A stretch of 53,053 bases of DNA from Acidipila sp. (GTDB taxonomy: Bacteria > Acidobacteriota > Terriglobia > Acidiferrales > UBA7541), in contig JAAFGT010000055.1 in assembly GCA_010365215.1 (NCBI GenBank), positions 1 to 53,053 of the forward strand, given 5' to 3'. The position numbers and the translations under genes were made by a program. Within the stretch, counting starts at the first letter, position 1. Each line of letters starts with the position of its first letter. The notes under the pieces were generated by a model, which did no database searches, had not been told where the DNA came from, and saw only the letters and a program-made list of their open reading frames with translations. This document shows, in pieces, positions 30,146 through 38,285 of this stretch.

Positions 30146-30844
30146 CTAGCGGGTAAAAAGCACTTCACGAATCTGGTCGCGCCCCACAAAGCTCTTGGAA
30201 GAACGGAACTTACTGAAAAGATTGAGGATCTCGCGGTTTGGAAGCACCCGCCCGTAGGGCACTGGAGCGGCGCAGGGCAGATATTCAACCGCTGCTGCGT
30301 TCAACACCCGGTAGCGGTGAAAGCGCTCCGGGATGCGGTTATGAAAAATTGCCAGTGCTGCTCCGCCCGGCCGCACCAGCCGGTGCAGCCGTGCCACCAG
30401 CAACTGAACTAATTCCGGCGGAAGGTAGTCGATCAAATCCCAGGCCAGCACTCCGTGAAATGATTCCTCCGGATAATCCAGTTGCGCGTCAAGAAAGCGC
30501 GACGCGCGTTCGGATGGTGCCGGGCGTTCCGCTTCTTTCTTCTCCCCCACGCCTGCGGCCATCAGCGCGGCCAGCTCCGCGGCGAGAAAATCCTGCCAGG
30601 CGCGCAATAAATCCTCGCTGTAAATCCGGTAGCGCTGCCCGGTAAAAAAGTCGACGGTGGCTTGCGACACCGGCCCCAGATCTAGCACCCGCGCGTTATC
30701 CGGCATTCCCAGGTGGCCGAGAAATTCCTTCAGGCCATTGGACGGCCGCAAGTTCTCGCCATTGGCGTGTGCGGGCGCTGCAGCAGCGCCGGCGCCGCCG
30801 TTTCCTGTTCGAAGTTTCGGGAGCAATCCCATTGGTTTTAACAT
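30146..30844 (-). CDS. SAM-dependent methyltransferase-like protein
   Basis: The 232-residue protein has a Pro/Ala-rich N-terminus and then a class I methyltransferase core: RVLDLGPVSQATVDFF (motif I, with the Gly-rich loop reduced), YSEDLL, FHGVLAWDLIDYLPPELVQLLVARLHRLVRPGGAALAIF (motifs IV-VI), and a C-terminal strand pair. The substrate is unknown. Its gene follows the bactofilin gene by 42 bp. The weak motif I (G-P-V-S instead of GxGxG) is common in diverged members but leaves the activity uncertain. Confidence 0.75.
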   Translation of the reverse strand: MLKPMGLLPKLRTGNGGAGAAAAPAHANGENLRPSNGLKEFLGHLGMPDNARVLDLGPVSQATVDFFTGQRYRIYSEDLLRAWQDFLAAELAALMAAGVGEKKEAERPAPSERASRFLDAQLDYPEESFHGVLAWDLIDYLPPELVQLLVARLHRLVRPGGAALAIFHNRIPERFHRYRVLNAAAVEYLPCAAPVPYGRVLPNREILNLFSKFRSSKSFVGRDQIREVLFTR

Positions 30845-30886
30845 TTAGGCGCCAGTGCATCACGCGCGCGGATCGAGCACCCCACG

Positions 30887-31684
30887 CTAATTTACCGAAT
30901 CACTCGCAATCGCCGTTTCATCTCGCCAGGATTTGTCCGCATCCTTGGGAGCCGCACTCGCCGAAGCAGGTGCCGCCGGCGCGGCGGGCTGGGCGGTCTG
31001 CTGGGCTGTCTGCTGACCCATGCGAGTCTCGGGCTTGGTTTCAGGCTTGGCATCAGCCTTAGTTTCAGGCTTAGCATCAGCCTTAGCATCGGGCTTGGCC
31101 TCGGCTCTCGCATCCGGCCTGGCGTCAGCACGAGCGCCCGCGCGCGCGGCTCGGCTGGCATCATTACTCCGCGCGACCATGTCGGCACGCAGAACTTCCA
31201 CCGTCCCGTTGAACACCGCACCATCTTCTATGGCGATGCGCTTGGCCGTCGCATTTCCCTTCACTTTGCCGGTGCGGCCGATTTCAATGCGCTCTTCCGC
31301 CTGCACGTCACCGCGCACCTCGCCGTGCACCACAATCTCCCGGGCGGAAATCCCGGCGCGAACGCGCCCGCTAGCGCCGACGATCACGCGCACGCCCGCC
31401 AGCCGCAATGTGCCCTCCACTTCCCCATCGATGGACAGATCTTCGCGCCCGGAAATCTCTCCGCGCACCGTAATGCCGCGGCTGACGCGCGACGCGGTGG
31501 AAACCGCGGGAACCCCCGCAGCCGCAACAGGGACGGCGGGCGCAGGGCTGGCCGGGCCGTTCCATTGCTCCACCGGGGCAACGGCGGCTTGCACCGGTGC
31601 CGCGGGAACGGCTGCGGGCGGCGTAGAAGTTTGGCTCTCGGAAGACGCTGGAGACTTCTGCTCGTTCTGTTTGAACCATGCCAT
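30887..31684 (-). CDS. Bactofilin (polymer-forming cytoskeletal protein)
   Basis: The 265-residue protein starts at ATG 31684 (GGAGG 9 nt upstream). A flexible Pro/Ala-rich N-terminus begins MAWFKQ. The bactofilin core spans about residues 65-165: ITVRGEISGREDLSIDGEVEGTL, ASGRVRAGISAREIVVHGEVRGDV, RIEIGRTGKVKGNATAKRIAIEDGAVFNGTVEV, the regular G-x-V repeats of a right-handed beta helix. The tail is a tract of about ten degenerate tetrapeptides (DAKP, ETKA) and then an Ala/Pro-rich end. Bactofilins polymerise without nucleotide and help place envelope machinery. It is followed by the methyltransferase gene. Confidence 0.9.
   Translation of the reverse strand: MAWFKQNEQKSPASSESQTSTPPAAVPAAPVQAAVAPVEQWNGPASPAPAVPVAAAGVPAVSTASRVSRGITVRGEISGREDLSIDGEVEGTLRLAGVRVIVGASGRVRAGISAREIVVHGEVRGDVQAEERIEIGRTGKVKGNATAKRIAIEDGAVFNGTVEVLRADMVARSNDASRAARAGARADARPDARAEAKPDAKADAKPETKADAKPETKPETRMGQQTAQQTAQPAAPAAPASASAAPKDADKSWRDETAIASDSVN
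31029..31132 (-). repeat. Degenerate 12/24-bp in-frame repeats in bactofilin tail
   Basis: Plus-strand units such as TTGGTTTCAGGCTTGGCATC recur with small changes and encode alternating acidic and basic tetrapeptides. Confidence 0.8.
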
Positions 31685-31828
31685 GAGAAACCTCCGCGAA
31701 GTGGAACGTCGAGCCGCACGAATCCGGGCAGGCTCCCGGGGCTGGGTTGGGGAAACGCAAAAAACTATAGAACAGGGGGTTGGGTTTAGCAAGCTTTCCC
31801 GCAAGCACTGGACCTATCGAAGCAACAA

Positions 31829-32506
31829 CTATTTCGAGCCGGATAGCTCCCAAGCGGCGACGCAGATGCTCACCGACTCATACAGAAAGGTCTTCAGGCC
31901 GTCGCGTGTGTGCCACCATGCTGAGGGATCGTAGTTGACGTCGTTAGCGGAAATGACGCGGAATTCCGATCCCGGCGGCCACACCCGGCGAAAGATGTAG
32001 CGTGTGCGTCGGGTGTGAAAATTCGAGGTGACCACCAGCACGTGGCGCCAGTGCCGGTCGCCGGCAAGTTGACGCAGGTCCTTGGCTTCTTCCAGTGTAT
32101 TCGCGGCGCGGTGCGGAAAAACCACTACGGCGCTGGCGGGAACACCCCGCTCGGTCAGGTCGCGCTGCATGAGTTGAGCAATGCTCGCGTAGGGACGCAG
32201 GTAGCGTCCGCTGGCCACCACCAGCGGCGCCCATCGCCCGCGATAGAGCTCGGCGCCGCGCGTGGCGCGGTCCGCCTCATAGTTGTCGTCGCCCAGAATC
32301 ACAATGGCGTCGGCCGGAGCCGGCTCATCGCTGACAACCCAGAATCCCCCGGCAGCGCCTAGCAGCGGGTAGCGGAAAATATACAGCCCGCCCAGCAGGG
32401 CGATTAAAAACAGAACGGAGACCAGCTTCCCGATGATGCCGCCGCGTTCCGGATTCCGCGGCGCCGCATTGCGCGAAGAACCACGAGTGGCCACGGGCGA
32501 TCTCAC
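31829..32506 (-). CDS. YdcF/SanA-like DUF218 envelope protein
   Basis: A 225-residue protein with one N-terminal membrane segment (LVSVLFLIALLGGLYIFRYPLLG) and a DUF218 domain: ADAIVILGDDN, RATRGAELYRGRWAPLVVASG, ANTLEEAKDLRQLA, HVLVVTSNFHTRRTRYIFRRVW. This matches YdcF/SanA-type proteins, implicated in envelope integrity or lipid-carrier cycling. The start overlaps the stop of the upstream GalT-like gene by 4 bp, which indicates coupled expression. Confidence 0.85.
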   Translation of the reverse strand: MRSPVATRGSSRNAAPRNPERGGIIGKLVSVLFLIALLGGLYIFRYPLLGAAGGFWVVSDEPAPADAIVILGDDNYEADRATRGAELYRGRWAPLVVASGRYLRPYASIAQLMQRDLTERGVPASAVVVFPHRAANTLEEAKDLRQLAGDRHWRHVLVVTSNFHTRRTRYIFRRVWPPGSEFRVISANDVNYDPSAWWHTRDGLKTFLYESVSICVAAWELSGSK

Positions 32507-33483
32507 GGATTCGGATCCAGCGCACGCAGGCGCTCAGCGGCCTGCTCGGGAAACATCTGATTGAAGTACACCTCTTTGAGCGCGTAGGAGCGCCGCCCCG
32601 CCGGCAGGATGGGCATCACCTCCATGTGCCAGTGGTAGTCATCGGCAATCGTCTTCCAATATTCCTGCAGCTCGCCGCGCCTTTCCCGCGTGTTTGGGCA
32701 GGTGTGCAGCACCATGTGATACGACTCGGAAATTTTTTCAAATCTCCGCAGCAGACGCCCCAGCAGCGTGGCCAGGTTGCGACGTTTGCTGCCGGTGCGC
32801 GGCGCCTCGAATTCATGGTTATGCTTGCGCGACATGATCCAGGTCTCGAACGGCACGCGGGAAGCGTAAGGACAAAAGGCCACATAATCGCCCTGCGTAT
32901 CAATCACGCGTTTGCCCTGCTTTTCCTCCTGCCGCACGATATCGCAAAAGACGCAGCGCTCTTTCTGCTGGTAGTAGGTGCGGCAGGCGCGCAACTCGTA
33001 AAGAATGCGCCGCGGCACGAACGTCGTCGCCGTCACCTGGGAATAGGCATGGCTCCAGTCTGCCCCGGCTGGCTCGCCCTGGTTCTTGAACACGGTGACG
33101 TACTTAAAGCGCGCGTCGCGTTTCAAATCAACAATGCGCAGCGAATAGGCCGAGAGCACCAGCTCGATCTCATCGTCGGTCAGCCGCGAGAGCGGCCGGT
33201 TGTGATCCGGCGTCTCGATGATAATTTCGTGGGCGCCCACCGCGCGCATGCGGTCGTAGATGCCTTCCGCGGCGCGCCCCAGGTCGCCTTCAATCTGGTA
33301 AAGCGGCGCCAGGTGAGGGCACACCCGCACGCGCCACGGCTCTGTCCCGACAGGCAAAGCCAAAAGCGTCTGCGCGCCCGGGGTTCCCGGACATAGCGGG
33401 CACGGATCAGGCGAGGGCGCGGCATCGCTGCCCGGCCCGATAACCACCCAACTGCGCGTGATGGGATCCTGGCGAAGTTCCAT
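32503..33483 (-). CDS. galT: GalT-like nucleotidyltransferase with altered active site
   Basis: The 326-residue protein resembles galactose-1-phosphate uridylyltransferase: MELRQDPITRSWVVI at the start, zinc-type Cys pairs C28-x2-C31 and C177-x2-C180, HEIIIETPDHNRPLSRL, and HWHMEVMP near 284-290. The usual HPHGQ or HxHSQ, whose second His is the covalently uridylylated nucleophile, reads H145-A-Y147-S-Q149. Tyr replaces the nucleophile, so standard chemistry is doubtful; the protein may use another residue, act as a different nucleotidyltransferase or be inactive. It overlaps the DUF218 gene by 4 bp. No galK or galE is nearby. Confidence 0.75.
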   Translation of the reverse strand: MELRQDPITRSWVVIGPGSDAAPSPDPCPLCPGTPGAQTLLALPVGTEPWRVRVCPHLAPLYQIEGDLGRAAEGIYDRMRAVGAHEIIIETPDHNRPLSRLTDDEIELVLSAYSLRIVDLKRDARFKYVTVFKNQGEPAGADWSHAYSQVTATTFVPRRILYELRACRTYYQQKERCVFCDIVRQEEKQGKRVIDTQGDYVAFCPYASRVPFETWIMSRKHNHEFEAPRTGSKRRNLATLLGRLLRRFEKISESYHMVLHTCPNTRERRGELQEYWKTIADDYHWHMEVMPILPAGRRSYALKEVYFNQMFPEQAAERLRALDPNP

Positions 33484-33628
33484 AGTATTGAATGTTCAGA
33501 AAGCGAGAACGACTGAGGCTGAATTCAGAATCGTGTGCACGCTGAAGTTATAACGCACGCACCCAGCGCACGCAACTGTCGCGCGCGGCCCGCATCCTTG
33601 CACAAAAAAGTTGGCATTCCGAATTTGT

Positions 33629-34087
33629 TCAGCGAGTGTAGTGCGCAGGCGTAGGTCCCTGCTCCAGGCGATTGCGGTCCCAAATCGCGCCTTCGCGCGA
33701 GTAACTGGCCATTTCGAAGTCCTGGGTCAGCTCCAGGCAATCCGTAGGGCAGGCATCTTCGCACAGCCCGCAAAACATGCAGCGCGAAGTGTCGTAGGTA
33801 AAATGCGTTAGAACCTTGCGGCGCGTAGCGTCATCGCGCTGCCAGCCCACTACAATCAGATTTTCCGGGCACGCCAGCGCGCAAAGATTGCAGGAAATGC
33901 ACAGCGTCTCTCCGGTTTCAGGATTGATATTCAGCCGCGGCGCCCCACGGTAGCGCTCCGCCACCATGGGCCGCTCCTGCGGGTACTGCTCGGTGTAAAT
34001 GTACTTGGGATTCTGATACGAAAACGTCAGACCCATGCCCTTGATCAGGTCCACAAGAAAAATTCGCCGCAGCAGCTGTTTCAGCAT
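33629..34087 (-). CDS. nuoI: NuoI-like 2x[4Fe-4S] ferredoxin subunit
   Basis: The 152-residue product is started at ATG 34087 (MLKQLLRRIF); an upstream in-frame ATG at 34126 is less likely. It has NuoI features: LIKGMGLTF, ERPMVAERYRGAPRL, then two cluster motifs CISCNLCALACPENL and CMFCGLCEDACPTDCLEL with Cys spacing C-x2-C-x2-C-x3-C. In complex I this subunit carries N6a and N6b between the NADH or ferredoxin module and the quinone site. No other nuo gene is in the window, so this is an isolated copy, possibly the partner of an incomplete nuo operon elsewhere or of another oxidoreductase. Confidence 0.85.
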   Translation of the reverse strand: MLKQLLRRIFLVDLIKGMGLTFSYQNPKYIYTEQYPQERPMVAERYRGAPRLNINPETGETLCISCNLCALACPENLIVVGWQRDDATRRKVLTHFTYDTSRCMFCGLCEDACPTDCLELTQDFEMASYSREGAIWDRNRLEQGPTPAHYTR

Positions 34088-34227
34088 GACCCTAGTCTGC
34101 GAAGTTGCGCGCGCATTGTCAAGCAAACAGGCCGGCAGCGTCCGGGGCGGCTTCAGAACTGATCGGTTCGGTCAGCCGGCTAATGGCTTCCGTAGGAGAT
34201 AACCACACCATCTTCCTTGTGTCGGGC

Positions 34228-34233
34228 TATAAT
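34228..34233 (+). promoter_or_regulatory. -10 box TATAAT close to the kinase start codon
   Basis: A perfect TATAAT whose end is 13 nt before ATG 34247, so the transcript would begin about 6 nt before the start codon. No clear -35 box and no Shine-Dalgarno sequence are seen. Confidence 0.5.
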
Positions 34234-34246
34234 TCCGGGAATCTTC

Positions 34247-36892
34247 ATGCCTATCGCCGCAGGAACTCGCTTCGGGCCCTACGAGATAATTTCCGCTGCC
34301 GGTGCTGGCGGCATGGGCGAAGTTTATCGCGCCAAAGACACCCGCTTGGACCGCATCGTGGCGGTGAAGGTATTGCCCTCCGAGCTTGCCAATAATCCAG
34401 AGAAGCAGCAACGGTTTGAACGAGAAGCGCGATCTATCTCAACGCTTTCCCATCCGCACATCTGCACATTGCATGACATTGGACAACAGGATGGAGTGGA
34501 CTACCTGGTATTGGAATATCTCGAAGGCGAGACCCTGGAGAAGAAACTGGAAAAGGGTTCACTGTCCGTCCAGGACGTCCTGAAATTCGCCATCGAGCTT
34601 GCGGATGCTTTAGATAAAGCGCACCGGCAAGGGATCATCCATCGGGACATCAAGCCGGGCAACATCATGCTCACCAAATCGGGTGTGAAGTTGATGGACT
34701 TCGGATTGGCGAAGCTCAAATCTGAAGCAGTGCCCGCCGCTGACGCTCTCACGGAAATGACTTCGGACAAGAAGCTCACGGCCGAAGGCACCATCCTCGG
34801 CACCTTCCAGTACATGGCGCCCGAGCAGTTGGAAGGGCGCGAAGCGGACGCACGAACCGACATCTTCGCCTTCGGAGAAGTGCTCTACGAGATGGCCACG
34901 GGCAGGCCGGCGTTCACCGGGAGAACCAGAGCCAGCCTGATCGCGGCGATTCTCTCAGTCGACCCCAAACCGATTGCGGAGCTGGCGCCGGCGACACCGC
35001 CAGCGCTGGATCGTGTGGTCAAGCGGTGTCTTGCCAAAGATCCCGACGACAGGTGGCAAACCGCATGCGATCTGGGAGCAGAGTTGAAGTGGATTGCCGA
35101 GAGTGGCGGGCAGGCCAGCGGGACAGTGCCATTGGCCGCGAAGGGAAAGACTCTAAAAGTATTACCTTGGCTCATCTCCTGCGCTTTGCTCGTCACCCTG
35201 ACGGTTACGGTCGTTTTGTGGCGAAGGTCCAAGCCGCCGGAGCAAACGATGCAATTTTATGCACCGCTGCCGTTTCCGGCGCGGGACATTGCCATAGCCC
35301 CAAACGGCCACACTATCGCCGTAGTGGGGTACCGGGAATCTGCACGGAAAAATGTGCTGTGGATCTACGAACTGGGAACGCAAGACGCGAAAAGCATCGC
35401 TGATTCCGAAGGCGCTACCTATCCGTTCTGGTCGGCTGACGGGCGATCTCTGGCGTTCTTTGCAGACGGAAAGTTAAAGAAGCTGGAGGTAGCAGGTGGC
35501 CCGGTGCAGACGATCTGTGATGCGCCCTCGGGACGTGGCGGTACTTGGAACAAGGACGGCGTGATCGTTTTCACGCCGGACGCGAGTCCGGGCGTAGGCT
35601 TGCATCGAGTCTCGGCCTTGGGCGGAACACCCACGCAGATCAGCAAACCGGATGCGGGCCGGGGCGAAACCACCCATCGCTGGCCCATGTTTCTGCCCGA
35701 CGGTATGCGCTACCTGTATATGGTAGCCAATTTCTCCGGGCAGAAAGGCGTAGATGCCATCTTCGTGGGTTCGCTGGATTCGAACGAAAAGCACTTCGTC
35801 GTTGAAGCGACTGCGAACGCGGCCTATGCCGCGCCAGGCTACCTGCTGTTTTACCGAGACAAGACTCTGATCGCCCAGCGATTCGATCTGAAGCGACTCA
35901 CATTGACAGGAGAACCAACGACCATCCAGACGGAGATCGAATATCAGCCACAAGTCGCCAGGGCAGTCTTTGCAGTCTCCGATAACGGCCTGCTGGTTAG
36001 TAAAACTGGAAGCGGGGTGGCACTTTCGCAGCCCATCTGGTTTGACCGTACGGGCAAGGAAGCGGGAGCGGTGGGCAAGCCCGACGTCTATGGCAACGTC
36101 TCCATAGCGCCGAATGGAAGATCGGTGGCGGTAGACAAGACCGACATGGGGAGCCTGAACAGTGACATTTGGACGTATGATTTGCAGCGCGACAGCGCCA
36201 TGCGACTCACTTTCGGCTCCGGCTTTGATTTTCTTGCGATGTGGAGCCCGGACGCCGCGCAGTTGGTATTTGGGACTAATGGGCAACTCGGCCGGGGCCT
36301 GTATATAAAGAACTCCGATGGTACGCAAGAAGAAAAGAGCATCGCGCAGAATGACTTCGACAAATATCCGGACGACTGGTCCAGAGACGGAAAGCATATC
36401 CTCTATAATCGGGTCGGTGACTTGTGGTTTGTGACGTTCCCGGAACTAAAGAGCCGTCTGTTCCTGAAAGCGGTTTCCGTCCTCAGGAACGGCCAATTCT
36501 CCCCGGACGGAAAATGGGTTGCTTATTCATCCAATGAGACCGGGAAATGGGAAATTTACGTGACCTCCTTTCCGGATGCACGCGGCAAGTGGGAAGTCTC
36601 GACGAGGAGAGGAGAGCAGCCCCGCTGGCGTGGCGACGGCAAAGAGCTGTTCTACCTTTCTTCGGATGGCAAGATGATGGCTACGCCGGTGACCGCTGGG
36701 AACAAGTTCGATGCCGGTACGCCCGTCTCGCTCTTCCAGGCCACTCCCCGGCAGGCAGTCTCAAGCACGGACATGTTTGTTTACGACGTGAGCCGAGACG
36801 GGCAGAGATTTCTAATAATCACGCCAATCAAGCAGGCGGAGGCCTCGCCCATGTCCGTCGTCCTGAACTGGACCGCAAAGCTGAACAAATGA
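34247..36892 (+). CDS. Membrane Ser/Thr protein kinase with TolB/WD40-like propeller
   Basis: The 881-residue protein begins GTRFGPYEIISAAGAGGMGEVYRAKD (Gly-rich loop) with VAVKVL (ATP-binding Lys), IIHRDIKPGNIML (catalytic loop), MDFGLAKL and APEQLEGREADARTDIFAFG, a complete kinase domain over about residues 1-275. A single TM segment (LPWLISCALLVTLTVTVVLW, about 305-325) is followed by about 550 residues of repeats with DG-SLAFFADG, DGVIVF, SPDGKWVAYSSNETG and similar TolB/WD40 motifs that should form beta propellers outside the membrane. This architecture is abundant in Acidobacteriota. It likely senses an extracellular ligand; target unknown. Started at ATG 34247, where the family N-terminus begins. 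Confidence 0.9.
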   Translation: MPIAAGTRFGPYEIISAAGAGGMGEVYRAKDTRLDRIVAVKVLPSELANNPEKQQRFEREARSISTLSHPHICTLHDIGQQDGVDYLVLEYLEGETLEKKLEKGSLSVQDVLKFAIELADALDKAHRQGIIHRDIKPGNIMLTKSGVKLMDFGLAKLKSEAVPAADALTEMTSDKKLTAEGTILGTFQYMAPEQLEGREADARTDIFAFGEVLYEMATGRPAFTGRTRASLIAAILSVDPKPIAELAPATPPALDRVVKRCLAKDPDDRWQTACDLGAELKWIAESGGQASGTVPLAAKGKTLKVLPWLISCALLVTLTVTVVLWRRSKPPEQTMQFYAPLPFPARDIAIAPNGHTIAVVGYRESARKNVLWIYELGTQDAKSIADSEGATYPFWSADGRSLAFFADGKLKKLEVAGGPVQTICDAPSGRGGTWNKDGVIVFTPDASPGVGLHRVSALGGTPTQISKPDAGRGETTHRWPMFLPDGMRYLYMVANFSGQKGVDAIFVGSLDSNEKHFVVEATANAAYAAPGYLLFYRDKTLIAQRFDLKRLTLTGEPTTIQTEIEYQPQVARAVFAVSDNGLLVSKTGSGVALSQPIWFDRTGKEAGAVGKPDVYGNVSIAPNGRSVAVDKTDMGSLNSDIWTYDLQRDSAMRLTFGSGFDFLAMWSPDAAQLVFGTNGQLGRGLYIKNSDGTQEEKSIAQNDFDKYPDDWSRDGKHILYNRVGDLWFVTFPELKSRLFLKAVSVLRNGQFSPDGKWVAYSSNETGKWEIYVTSFPDARGKWEVSTRRGEQPRWRGDGKELFYLSSDGKMMATPVTAGNKFDAGTPVSLFQATPRQAVSSTDMFVYDVSRDGQRFLIITPIKQAEASPMSVVLNWTAKLNK

Positions 36893-37501
36893 CGTTGGGC
36901 ACCGTCCGGGCGACCTACGTATTGCTGCCCCTTATCACAAGTTGACGCCACACAGGCGGGTGGCGCACCCACAGGATCAAGCACGATTCGGGTGCCGCAT
37001 CCCTTTCCGTCCGCGGAAAGAGTGCGGGTTTTGATTTTCCCAATCCCTCGCCTGGCCCCAATCCACTGCGCCCACTCACCTCGGCCCACCACCTTCCTGC
37101 CTCGAATTATTAGCCTATTCTAACTTGACTCTACGTAACAAGTTGGTACTATGATCATAAGTGAACTGATATGCCATTTGTCGCCCAGAACGTTCGGAAC
37201 AGCCAGACAAGTCGCCAGCGCTCCAGCCTATCCTCTTTGCAATCTGCACTTACAAAAGTTGCTCCCGTAACCCCGTTTCAATTCTGCACTTACACCGCAA
37301 CCGCCACGCACATCTTTCTATGTGCCTTCGAATGAACACTTAGACGTACCCCGGGGAGGGGGGTACCCCTACCCGAATCCAACCACAACCTAAAAAGAGA
37401 TCGCCAATGAGTACGGAAGTTAGCCAAGCAACGCGGAATCACAGATCACCGTGCAAACGCTCCGCTTTCCCGCTTCCCTGCCGCCTGTTATCCTCGGCCC
37501 C
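36893..37501. other. Intergenic region with an isolated promoter and short repeats
   Basis: No convincing gene in 609 bp. It contains a promoter-like pair (TTGACT at 37125, TACTAT at 37147), a 54-codon frame at 37171-37335 without a ribosome site, a repeated TCTGCACTTACA (about 37240 and 37284) and a G/C run with inverted symmetry (GTACCCCGGGGAGGGGGGTAC) near 37347. It may hold a decayed gene. Confidence 0.45.
37125..37152 (+). promoter_or_regulatory. Promoter-like sequence without a clear gene
   Basis: TTGACT (37125-37130), 16-nt spacer, TACTAT (37147-37152); the overlapping TATGAT at 37150 has a 19-nt spacer. Located about 350 bp before tadA. Confidence 0.4.
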
Positions 37502-37954
37502 ATGGACGCTAGGGATATTGAATTCATGCGCATGGCGCTCGCAGAAGCGCGCGCGGCCGAGCGCGCCGGTGAAGTGCCCATCGGTGCAGTGGTTACTCAA
37601 GGAGGTGAAGTGATTGCTCGCGCCGGCAACCGCACCATCACCGACTGCGACCCCACGGCGCACGCGGAAATCGTCGCGCTACGCCAGGCCGCCCGCGCGG
37701 CGCGCAACCATCGCCTCGGCGGCGCAACTATTTACGTGACCATCGAGCCCTGCGCGATGTGTGCGGGAGCCATGGTGCAAGCGCGAATTGAGCGCCTGGT
37801 CTACGGCGCAGCCGATCCGAAAGGCGGCGCGGTGAGCTCGTGCTTCGATGTGCTGAATCATCCGCAACTCAATCACCGCGTTACCGTCACTGCGGGAGTC
37901 CTGGCGGAAGAATGCGCGGCGCTGCTACAAACTTTTTTCGCCGCACGCCGCTGA
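37502..37954 (+). CDS. tadA: tRNA-specific adenosine deaminase
   Basis: The 150-residue protein starts at ATG 37502 ([16 protein letters not shown]). It carries the cytidine-deaminase-fold zinc signature H54-A-E56 ([10 protein letters not shown]) and P83-C84-A-M-C87, and the tRNA-binding [10 protein letters not shown]-like segment ([22 protein letters not shown]). TadA converts the wobble adenosine of tRNA-Arg(ACG) to inosine; that tRNA gene is at 25199-25275 in this window. Upstream in-frame codons from 37451 are unlikely to be translated. The gene is followed by the tRNA-Ser-derived repeats, which are transcribed from the opposite strand if at all. Confidence 0.93.
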   Translation: MDARDIEFMRMALAEARAAERAGEVPIGAVVTQGGEVIARAGNRTITDCDPTAHAEIVALRQAARAARNHRLGGATIYVTIEPCAMCAGAMVQARIERLVYGAADPKGGAVSSCFDVLNHPQLNHRVTVTAGVLAEECAALLQTFFAARR

Positions 37955-37989
37955 CGATCTGCGAAAGAAGCGGCTAATAAGAATTATTC

Positions 37990-38088
37990 TGGCGGAGAGA
38001 GTGGGATTTGAACCGACGAGCACGCCCCGTCCCGCATCGCGGGACGAAGCAATCGATGTCCCAGGCCACCCGCCTTCGGTGAGTGCTT
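37990..38088 (-). repeat. tRNA-Ser 3'-half derived repeat, unit 3 (distal)
   Basis: 99 bp. On the minus strand it ends in a T-arm, acceptor strand and CCA nearly identical to tRNA-Ser, with one T-stem mismatch. The variable arm is replaced by a hairpin (CGTCCCGC/GCGGGACG), and the anticodon stem-loop remnant (CCGAAGGCGGGTGGCCTGG) lies at the 5' side. Confidence 0.9.
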
Positions 38089-38187
38089 TGGCGGAGAGGG
38101 TGGGATTTGAACCGACGAGCACGCCCCGTCCCGCATCGCGGGATGATGCAATAGATGTCCCAGGCCGACCGCTTTCGGTGAGTGCTC
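38089..38187 (-). repeat. tRNA-Ser 3'-half derived repeat, unit 2
   Basis: 99 bp, same organisation as the flanking units, with point changes in the hairpin arm (GGGATGATGCAATAGA) and the anticodon remnant. Confidence 0.9.
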
Positions 38188-38285
38188 TGGCGGACAGAGT
38201 GGGATTTGAACCAACGAGCACGCCCGTCCCGCATCGCGGGACGAAGCAATCGATGTCCCAGGCCCACCGCTTTCGGTGAGTGCTT
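38188..38285 (-). repeat. tRNA-Ser 3'-half derived repeat, unit 1 (next to tRNA)
   Basis: 98 bp, directly abutting the CCA end of the intact tRNA-Ser gene. It again ends in a CCA preceded by T-arm and acceptor sequences. Confidence 0.9.

Noticed and set aside
30887-31934. Plus-strand frames rich in Ser/Ala opposite the bactofilin gene
   Set aside because: Antisense reading of the low-complexity bactofilin tail; no start signals and the minus strand has a clear domain.
34172-34411. Minus-strand frame over the start of the kinase gene
   Set aside because: Overlaps the highly conserved kinase N-terminus and has no ribosome site.
37990-38285. CRISPR array
   Set aside because: The repeats are head-to-tail 98-99 bp units without unique spacers, and each matches the neighbouring tRNA. 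No cas genes are nearby.
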